Source of the DNA: Omphiscola glabra
Taxonomy: Eukaryota > Mollusca > Gastropoda > Lymnaeidae
DNA: 64,000 bases
Assembly: GCA_964017045.1 (NCBI GenBank)
Contig: OZ024810.1
Location: 4,386,504-4,450,503, forward strand
Reading direction: 5' to 3'
Shown in pieces: positions 56,738-64,000 of this stretch. Both the position numbers and the translations under genes were made by a program. A model generated the notes under the pieces. The model searched no databases. It worked only from the letters and a program-made list of their open reading frames with translations, and had not been told where the DNA came from. Within the stretch, counting starts at the first letter, position 1, and each line of letters begins with the position of its first letter.

Positions 56738-57122
56738 TGGAATCTGAAAGTGGGACCAGATTGTCATACCTTTTTGTTCTGAAATCTGAAAGTGGGACCA
56801 GATTGTCATACCTTTTTGTTCTGAAATCTGAAAGTGGGACCAGATTGTGTTACCTTTTTGTTCTGGAATCTGAAAGTGGGACCAGATTGTGATACCTTTT
56901 TGTTCTGAAATCTGAAAGTGGGACCATATTGTCATACCCTTTTCTTCTGAAATCTGAAAGTGTGACCAGATTGTCATACCCTTTTGTTCTGAAACTTGAA
57001 AGTGGGACCAGATTGTGATAAATATTTGTTATGAAATCTGAAAGTGGGACCAGATTGTGATACCTTTTTGTTCTGAAATCTGAAAGTGGGACCAGATTGT
57101 GATACCCTTTTGTTCTGAAATT
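56738..57122. repeat. minisatellite, unit 42 bp, 9 copies
   Basis: Units contain gaaatctgaaagtgggacca and gattgtgatacctttttg. Confidence 0.95.
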
Positions 57123-57204
57123 TTAAACCGCACTAAGGAAACAACTCCGGTTTGACGTCATATCGGGGAGTAGGGTAACAGCCCATGGAAAAGATGTTTT
57201 ACAG

Positions 57205-57358
57205 TGGTTTTGGAATGCCTAGGTTTTGGAATGCTTAGGTTTGTGGAATGTCTAGGTTTATGGAATGTCTAGGCTTTATGGAATGTCTAGGTTTATGGAA
57301 TGTCTAGGTTTTTGGAATGTCTAGGTTTATGGAATGTTTATGGAATGTCTAGGTTTAA
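57205..57358. repeat. tandem repeat, unit about 17 bp (atggaatgtctaggttt)
   Basis: About nine copies with small length changes. Confidence 0.9.
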
Positions 57359-57585
57359 TAACAGAACAGACGTAAACAAGTTAAGTTTGAGGGGAGGGAG
57401 AGGGGGCATTGGATTTGGGGGTGGCTCAGAGGGAGGGGGTGAATTAGGGGTGGATTGTATATGGGAGGGGGTGGATTTGGGGGTTGGGGTAGTTCCAGAT
57501 CTTACTATTAAGAGGCACATGTAATTGCATTGAAAGCAAGTCAATAAACGTGTGTTATATACCTCGTGTTTTTCGCCCCGTGACC
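57359..57585. other. G-rich single-copy DNA
   Basis: Loose repeats of gggggtggatttggggg at 57410-57490. No gene recognised. Confidence 0.4.
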
Positions 57586-57593
57586 ATCTAAGG

Positions 57594-57790
57594 CAGTGGT
57601 TCTCAACCTTCCTAATCCCGTGACCCATTAATACAGTTCCTCGTGCTATGGCGACCCCCAACCACAAAATTATTTTCGTTGCTACAACATAACTGTAGAG
57701 TATATGTGTTTTCCCGAGGTCTTATGCGACCCCTGGGAAAGGGTCGTTCGACCCCCAAAGGGGTCGCGACCCACAGGTTGAGAACCGCTG
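57594..57790 (+). mobile_element. SPIN-type hAT non-autonomous element
   Basis: 197 bp from cagtggttctcaaccttcct to caggttgagaaccgctg. The interior keeps the family signature ggcgacccccaaccac, ttttcgttgctac and the paired gggtcgttcgacccc. Flanking octamers are atctaagg (57586-57593) and atctacgg (57791-57798), 7 of 8 identical. Confidence 0.92.
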
Positions 57791-57798
57791 ATCTACGG

Positions 57799-58640
57799 TA
57801 AATCAGCTCAATGTTAAAGTAGAGGCTTAGAAATTCAAAATAAAAAGTTAATTAATTAAAGCGTGTCTCGCAATAGAAGGTCTTACGGTATTAGGGGCGG
57901 GAGCTCATTATTATTTGAATTAGGGAACATATCCCAGGATAAGCAGGTCATCGTGAACTCTACCGAATTGTGTGACAGGCAAGTGGTTGACATCACAATA
58001 AGGATCGGCTACAACACACGAGGTGATCCGTTAGTGTCGGAGATGGGGAGTGTGGGGGGGAGGGAGGGCGAGGAACTTTAAGGTGTAAAGTAGGCCCAGG
58101 GATGCGTGGAATGTGAAGGTAGTCGTAGTTGTAGGTAAAACCTAGGGGGTACATAGCAAAAGGTATGTATGCGAGAATTTGACGAAAACAAAATCTGGAC
58201 ACGGAAATTAGCATGGGTCATCAGGATGGGGCGTGGCGCCAGGTGAAACCGAAAATGCACGGTGCAAGTCATGCGTGACCGATCTTATTTTAATCACCTG
58301 AGAGAATTGGCGCTATTATTTTATGATTATTATACTATTTACCGATCTTTTGATACCGTTTATATGTTTCTTATTACTATTGTTATTTTTAGTATTATTT
58401 ATTACATTTTCTGTTTATTTCTTCGCCAGTACAATTCGAACGAGATAAAAGTTGAAGAATATATGAATGATCACCCTAGATGTTATAGTCGGGCAGTGGC
58501 ACGAACGACATGTCTTGTATGCTGACCCTAGATGTTATAGAAGGGCAACGCAATGAATGATACGTCTTGTATGCTAACCTAAACTCGACTCCAAGCACCC
58601 ACCTCCCCACGAAAAACATCAAATTTCCCTCACTTTAGTG
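57799..58640. other. single-copy DNA, no gene recognised
   Basis: A duplicated phrase (ccctagatgttatag followed by gggca) at about 58473 and 58525 is the only structure. Confidence 0.4.
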
Positions 58641-58831
58641 CAGTGGTTCTCAGCCTGCCTAATGCCGCGACCGTTTAACACAGTTCCTCATGTTGTGGCG
58701 ACCCCCAACCACAAAACTATTTTCTTTGCTACTTCATAACTGTATATTTGTTTTCGACGGTCTTAGGCGACCCTTGGGAAAGGGTTGATCGAATCCCAAA
58801 GGGGTCGCGACCCACAGGTTGGGAACCGCTG
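58641..58831 (+). mobile_element. SPIN-type hAT non-autonomous element
   Basis: 191 bp from cagtggttctcagcctgcct to aggttgggaaccgctg. Flanks are ctttagtg (58633-58640) and cttttgtg (58832-58839), 7 of 8 identical. It lies about 850 bp from the previous copy, in the same orientation. Confidence 0.9.
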
Positions 58832-58954
58832 CTTTTGTGTAACACACATGACAAAGTACTAAAAACTCCTGACACAGCTTCTTCCAAAACCGTGTGTCAC
58901 ATCTATTTCACTTTTACCATTTAACTTTTTTTCTTCTCCCCAGTTTCTTGACGG

Positions 58955-59022
58955 ATTTTGTGCGGACCGACTACGTGAGGTTCGCGGACCGGTGGCGGAC
59001 CACCACTTTTTTGGAAACACTG
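58955..59022. mobile_element. right-end fragment of a hAT-like element
   Basis: The phrase ggtggcggaccaccac followed by ttttttggaaacactg matches the right side of the ggtccgcgg-type elements (7511, 23358). No left end was found. Confidence 0.45.
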
Positions 59023-59499
59023 CTATATCACTCGACTCGCTACAAATCACGTCTGCTAAAACATTCACTTTCTGTCCTCACGTCTGATAAAACATTCACT
59101 TTCTGTCCTCTGTATTACTTTATACAATTCACCTTTTCTTCAAATTGTCTCATTCTCAGTTTTATGGTTTTTAAACAGCGGTTCACTTAATGTAAGCGCT
59201 TGGTACCCTATGCAAAAATAGATCAGATAGGTATACAATTACCCAAAATAACGGGGTACATTCGATATATCTAAGAGAACCTACCAAACTCACTGTTTAA
59301 AAAAAAGCATTAACGTTTCAGACGAAGGGAATGTTTTAACTTTTAACGTTGGGTCATGTGTTAGGACGTCTGAGAACCACCGTTTAATAGCTCGCCATTA
59401 ACTGGTCGGCGGTGAATGTGTGAAGAAAGAATGAGTGGGTGTCCGGATTATGGATGTCCGCAGACGAGAGGAATTCGTGGAATGTGATGAAGACAGATG
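59023..59499. other. single-copy DNA, no gene recognised
   Basis: A short duplication of acattcactttctgtcctc (59063 and 59093) is present. The phrase gtctgagaaccaccg near 59369 resembles a hAT end. Confidence 0.4.
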
Positions 59500-59790
59500 T
59501 ATCGAGGTGGTGTAAAATAAAAGACAGGTGTATAGAGGTGATATAAGACAGGTGAATAGAGGGGATATAAAAAAATATAAGACAGGTGTATAGAGGGGAT
59601 CTAAGTCATGTATAGAGGTGATATAAGACAGGTGTAGAGAGCTGAAATAAAATAGAAGACATGTATATAGAGGCGATATAAAATAAAAGACAGGTGTACA
59701 GAGGTCATATGAAATATAAGACAGATGTACAGAGATGATATAAAATATAAGACAGGTGTTTTGAGGTGATATAAGACAGGTGCATATAGC
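59500..59790. repeat. degenerate minisatellite, about 24-bp unit
   Basis: About 12 irregular copies built on gacaggtgtatagaggtgat and atataa. Confidence 0.88.
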
Positions 59791-59867
59791 AGGTGATAAA
59801 AGTATCCGCAAGAATGTTGTTTTGTTATTGTTTTTGTAAAAGTGTGTGGCGGTGAAGGGGGGCTAAA

Positions 59868-60416
59868 AGCTCAGGTGTAACTAAAAGCTCAGGTGTAACT
59901 AAAAGCTCAGGTGTAACTAAAAGCTCAGGTGTAACTAAAAGCTCAGGTGTAACTAAAAGCTCAGGTGTAACTAAAAGCTCAGGTGTAACTAAAAGCTCAG
60001 GTGTAACTGAAAGCTCAGGTGTAACTAAAAGCTCAGGTGTAACTAAAAGCTCAGGTGTAACTAAAAGCTAAGGTGTAACTAAAAGCTCAGGTGTAACTAA
60101 AAGCTCAGGTGTAACTAAAAGCTCAGGTGTAACTAAAAGCTCAGGTGTAACTAAAAGCTCAGGTGTAACTAAAAGCTCAGGTGTAACTAAAAGCTCAGGT
60201 GTAACTAAAAGCTCAGGTGTAACTAAAAACTCAGGTGTAACTAAAAGCTCAGGTGTAACTAAAAGCTCAGGTGTAACTAAAAGCTCAGGTGTAACTAAAA
60301 GCTCAGGTGTAACTAAAAGCTCAGGTGTAACTAAAAGCTCAGGTGTAACTAAAAGCTCAGGTGTAACTAAAAGCTCAGGTGTAACTAAAAGCTCAGGTGT
60401 AACTAAAAGCTCAGGT
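59868..60416. repeat. minisatellite, unit 18 bp (aactaaaagctcaggtgt), about 30 copies
   Basis: Nearly uniform; I see only a few single-base variants (aactgaaag near 60006, agctaag near 60067, aaactcag near 60228). Every plus-strand frame is blocked by taa in one phase, so no long frame arises here. Confidence 0.95.
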
Positions 60417-60449
60417 ATAATGTTGTAAAGAATGTTCGTAACAATGTGA

Positions 60450-60813
60450 CATTATCACGCCTTGTTTATAGTAAATCTTCAGTCAGCTCTCCATTACACG
60501 CCATTATCACGCCTTGTTTATAGTAAATCTTCAGTCAGCTCTCCATTACACGCCATTATCACGCCTTGTTTATAGTAAATCTTCAGTCAGCTCTCCATTA
60601 CACGCCATTATCACGCCTTGTTTATAGTAAATCTTCAGTCAGCTCTCCATTACACGCCATTATCACGCCTTGTTTATAGTAAATCTTCAGTCAGCTCTCC
60701 ATTACACGCCATTATCACGCCTTGTTTATAGTAAATCTTCAGTCAGCTCTCCATTACACGCCATTATCACGCCTTGTTTATAGTAAATCTTCAGTCAGCT
60801 CTCCATTACACGC
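60450..60813. repeat. tandem repeat, unit 52 bp, 7 apparently identical copies
   Basis: Units begin cattatcacgccttgtttat (60450, 60502, 60554 and so on). No differences were seen between the copies, suggesting recent amplification. Confidence 0.95.
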
Positions 60814-61389
60814 TGAAAGGTACCCACGGAGCTTCACTCGAAAACGTTCTCTACCAAAAGAACAGCGCTTCTCAAACCCTTGACTCCGCAATAACCAGTG
60901 AAGGATAAAGTGGTCTTCACACCCACCCCCTCCCCCACACACCCCACGGCCACTCCTTTTCCAAACCCGTTTGTCACAGAACGGTTGTTACTGTGGAGGG
61001 CTACGGTCCTGACTTATCACAGACTGTATTAATTTAGTAGCGGTCAGTACAGGACCGCTCCCCTCTGCGATTTATATTGTGAGTATCTAGGCAAAGCACA
61101 CGTAGACTTGAATGACAACTAAACAACTCGAACTCCAGGTGTCCAGATGATGAAAATAATACGTGTATTACTAACATAAAAAGTTCTTCTGCTGGTATCA
61201 CTAATCGTATAACTATCTACGACTGTTCTAAACTGTTCAACTATATCGACTCATCTATTCCTATGTTCCACAAGTCAACTCGTCTCCTGATCTCTAGCAA
61301 CTATTCCCTATCAACTGCCTTCTCTCAGCTCTTTTCTCTCCCTCTTTATGTCATGAAGAGTTCTGTCTTGTATATCATTCCCTAACTCC
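60814..61389. other. single-copy DNA, no gene recognised
   Basis: No structure recognised. Confidence 0.4.
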
Positions 61390-61860
61390 ATAGGTGGCCC
61401 ATAAATGCTATCTATTAACACATCCCTGCCCCGTAATTTCCGTTCTATCAATTAGAATTTCCCGTTTTTAACCTCAAAATTACCATGCAAAGTCTGGAAG
61501 GCCCGAAACATAATATTATCGAAAGAAACAATGCACTCTATCTCAAGATGTAATAATGTATTAACCTTAACCTCACCCCCTTAACAATGCCCTCTATCTC
61601 AAGATGTGAGAATATATTAACCTTAACCTCATCCCCTTAACAATGCCCTCTATCTCAAGATGCGAGAATCTATTAACCTTAACATCATCCCCTTAACAAT
61701 GCCCTTATCTCAAAATGCGAGAATCTATTAACCTTAACCCCCCACCCCCTGTAAAGAAAATGCTCTCCCTAAAATAACAACAAGTTCCGTCCATCCTGTA
61801 AGTTACCTTAACAACAATGGAGCTCTGTCCTGTACCCCCGCCCACGTCATTTGTGACACT
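61390..61860. repeat. dispersed repeat, copy B, with internal about 61-bp tandem array
   Basis: The left part (61398-61475) and the right part (61795-61855, with ttaacaacaatggagctctg) match 590-833. Between them (about 61530-61738) lie four copies of a unit of about 61 bp containing ccctctatctcaagatg and tattaaccttaacctca, absent from copy A. Confidence 0.55.
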
Positions 61861-61885
61861 GTTCATTATTATCTCAGACTTCTGC

Positions 61886-61910
61886 TCTTGTGAAACCAAA
61901 CAGGTTTGAG
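61886..61910. mobile_element. possible hAT right-end fragment
   Basis: The phrase caggtttgagacccactgg is the complement of cagtgggtctcaaacctg-type ends; no partner end was found. Confidence 0.3.
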
Positions 61911-62149
61911 ACCCACTGGATACAAGGAGTTATCCTGAAAGGTTACGTCACTGGCGAAAAGTGGAACCTATTGGACCACGTGAATACTTGTGTAGAGGGC
62001 TTGCATTCAAATCTATGTGTACTATTTCTACCGCCAAGACTTCCTTGTCTAACCTGGCCTACGTTATATCTACACATGGATGACATCACGCAATACAATT
62101 TCCGATCTCTGTTCCGCATCAATTAGTTGGGTTTTTTTAAAGACTGGTA

Positions 62150-62242
62150 GGCGTGTGTTATTTGTATAAATAGTATCAGTCTCGTGTTAGTTGTATAAAT
62201 AGTACCAGTCTCGTGTTAGTTGTATAAATAGTACCAGTCTCG
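62150..62242. repeat. tandem repeat, unit 29 bp, 3 copies
   Basis: Units contain ttgtataaatagtaccagtc and tcgtgttag. Confidence 0.9.
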
Positions 62243-62367
62243 TAGTATGGTGTGCGAGAAAAAAAGGGCTCTCCGTTTTACATTCAGAATTTCAATGGCT
62301 TTTATTTCAGTGGCCTTGTTAGTTAATATATTAAAAAGACAACAGAAGTGAGTGGGTTTTTTTTAAA

Positions 62368-62545
62368 TAAGCGCTAATCTGTGAGGCAATATATACACAA
62401 TGAAAACAGCGCAAATCTGTGAGGCGATATATACTTTATGAAATAATCGCTAATATGTGAGGCAATATATATGCACAATGAAATAAGCGCTAATATGTGA
62501 GTCAATATATGCACAATGAAATAAGCGCTAATCTATAAGGCAGCT
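62368..62545. repeat. degenerate tandem repeat, about 37-bp unit, 4-5 copies
   Basis: Units contain gcgctaatctgtgaggcaat and atatacacaatgaaat. Confidence 0.85.
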
Positions 62546-62674
62546 TTTTTTTGGTTCCGTCTAATTTATATGTATACATTCGTTAAATACACTTTAAACA
62601 CATTTAAAGCTGCACGGTCCTCCCAGGTTTGAGAACCTATCCCCAACAGTTGCGTCATTCCCACTCACGCTCCA

Positions 62675-62872
62675 ATGGATCCAGACGCATACAGTTCTGT
62701 AAATCTCAAAGAAGCCTCGGACCGGCCAGTTCACGCTCCATCGCCTTGGGCTCACGAGACATCCCCGGTACTCACGTGTATGGCGGCTGTCCACGAGGTG
62801 GCTTATGGAAAGCCATTAGCACCATACAACCGACATTTCGCTCGCACCGTTATGATCTTCTGCAAATATTAG
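62675..62872 (+). other. small ORF with coding-like texture
   Basis: An ATG-initiated 65-codon frame (MDPDAYSSVNLKEASDR, CMAAVHEVAYGKPLAPYN, RHFARTVMIFCKY) with strong RNY bias; the same frame is open upstream to about 62633. An overlapping plus frame (62629-62928) is also open, so one of the two must be fortuitous. No family recognised. The left neighbour ccaggtttgagaaccta resembles a hAT end, so it could be transposon-associated. Confidence 0.2.
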
Positions 62873-62991
62873 CAGGCCCAGTTTGTGAAATCTTTTGTCT
62901 CCAAGACGAGGGTTCTAAAATGGCATAAGTTTGAGGGCATATATTGCAACTAACTTTTTTTTTTAAAAAAAAGGTTTTACAAATTTCAGGT

Positions 62992-63212
62992 AAACTTCAT
63001 TCACTAGAGAGAAAGGTACACTTCGGTCACTAAAAGAAAGGTACACTTCAGTCACTAGAGAGAAAGTTACACTTCAGTCACTAGAGAGAAAGTTACACCG
63101 GTCACTAGAGAGAAAGTTACACCGGTCACTAGAGAGAAAGGTACACTTCAGTCACTAAAAGAAAAGTACACTTCGGTCACTAAAAGAAGAGTACACTTCA
63201 GTCACTAAAGGT
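62992..63212. repeat. minisatellite, unit about 26 bp, 9 copies
   Basis: Units contain cactagagagaaagttacac and ttcagt; variants have aaaagaaag, and two units near 63095-63125 lack ttca. Confidence 0.92.
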
Positions 63213-63738
63213 AAACAAGAACAAATGAGGAAAGCAAATCCCGCTCTGATAAAGAAAACGCTTACGACAATATGTTTTCTAAACTTGCACTGATATCCCA
63301 AATTACAGAATCGTTCCCTCCTCCCAGGTTGTGTTAAGCATACGACCCACCAAACCATTACCTGCGTTTTGCATTTCTCACCCGAATTCCCCACCTCTAT
63401 GCCTCGTGTTGAATGCATGAATGGGATAACATGTGTAGTGCTCCCCTCCTCCCCAAGCATTCCCTGCTCCCCTTTTGTCAGACATTCCTTAACCCCATTC
63501 AACCCGAGATCCCTGCCCCCCCCCCCTCAATCCGAGAACCCAGTTTCCATAAGAATGTCGTAATACTGACATAACATACCAGGCTAGAACATAACAGACA
63601 GCACACGGCAGCTACCATTGTCCATGATTATATGGGCGTACACAAGGTTTATACAAGTAAATAATAATAATAAAATTTTTAAAAATATTAAAAGAAAACT
63701 AATTCAACATACAAACTGAACCACGTTTACCAGACTTC
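63213..63738. other. single-copy DNA, no gene recognised
   Basis: C run at about 63517-63526. A 115-codon minus frame (63155-63502) starts inside the minisatellite and has no recognisable domain. Confidence 0.4.
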
Positions 63739-63746
63739 ATCTGCGG

Positions 63747-63945
63747 CAGTGGTTTTCAACGTTCCTAATGCCGCGACCCTTTAATACAGTTCCTCATGTT
63801 GTGGCGACCCCCAGGCACAAATTTATTTTGTTGCTACTTCATAACTGTATTTTTCATATGTGTTTTCAGATGGTCTTAGGCGACCCCCTAGGAAACGGTC
63901 ATGCGACCCCCAAAGGGGTCACAACCCACAGGTTAAGAACCGCTG
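63747..63945 (+). mobile_element. SPIN-type hAT non-autonomous element
   Basis: 199 bp from cagtggttttcaacgttcct to caggttaagaaccgctg, with the family interior (ggcgacccccaggcac, ttgttgctacttcat, ggtcttaggcgacccc). Flanks are atctgcgg (63739-63746) and atctacgg (63946-63953), 7 of 8 identical. Confidence 0.92.
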
Positions 63946-64000
63946 ATCTACGGGAATTCAAATGGTTCTCAAAATTTTAAACCGTTGTAGGTTAAATAGG

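Noticed and set aside
63155..63502. 115-residue minus frame
   Set aside because: Part of it translates the 26-bp minisatellite and the rest shows no domain; weak codon bias.

Overview
This is eukaryotic, almost certainly animal, non-coding DNA. It contains no operons, no recognisable complete gene, no rRNA or tRNA that I could find, and no long non-repetitive open reading frame. The hallmark is tandem repetition: about 70 different minisatellite arrays (units about 9-89 bp) follow one another, summing to roughly 20 kb of the 64 kb by my own coordinates. Between them lie stretches of apparently single-copy AT-rich sequence, many long poly-G/poly-C runs, and relics of transposable elements.

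The recognisable mobile DNA is (a) a family of short non-autonomous hAT elements whose ends match the SPIN type (left end cagtggttctcaacctt, right end acaggttgagaaccgctg), with full copies at 9110-9305, 57594-57790, 58641-58831 and 63747-63945, an inverted short copy at 1055-1209, and 8-bp target duplications; (b) several other hAT-like miniature elements (1451-1803, 7511-7699, 23358-23530, 23538-23702, 30948-31153, 38325-39078, 44214-44380 and weaker ones); (c) the 3' end of a non-LTR retrotransposon (18971-19294), inserted inside a 47-bp minisatellite, with the C-terminal residues of its reverse-transcriptase ORF readable. A degenerate hammerhead-ribozyme-like core at 6917-6940 may be a Penelope-type relic.

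SPIN-type hAT elements are known from some vertebrates, a triatomine bug and the pond snail Lymnaea stagnalis. Together with the minisatellite style this makes an invertebrate, perhaps a gastropod mollusc, my best guess. That is inference and not proven by the window.

Layout: 0-5 kb, hAT copies and four or five arrays, including one (3416-3765) whose every unit looks like a fused splice acceptor/donor; 5-10 kb, mainly single-copy with hAT copies; 10-22.5 kb, the densest repeat block (43-bp, 18-bp, 20-bp, 47-bp, 30-bp and 89-bp arrays); 22.5-45 kb, more single-copy DNA with scattered arrays and hAT elements; 45-55 kb, a second dense block; 55-64 kb, three SPIN-type copies, two highly homogeneous arrays and single-copy DNA. 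A few non-repetitive segments (4651-4829 minus, 25812-26060 plus, 39579-40004 plus, 62675-62872 plus, 24700-24891 plus) show coding-like codon texture and are listed as low-confidence exon or pseudogene candidates. The window is best read as intergenic or deep intronic DNA; no set of genes working together can be described.
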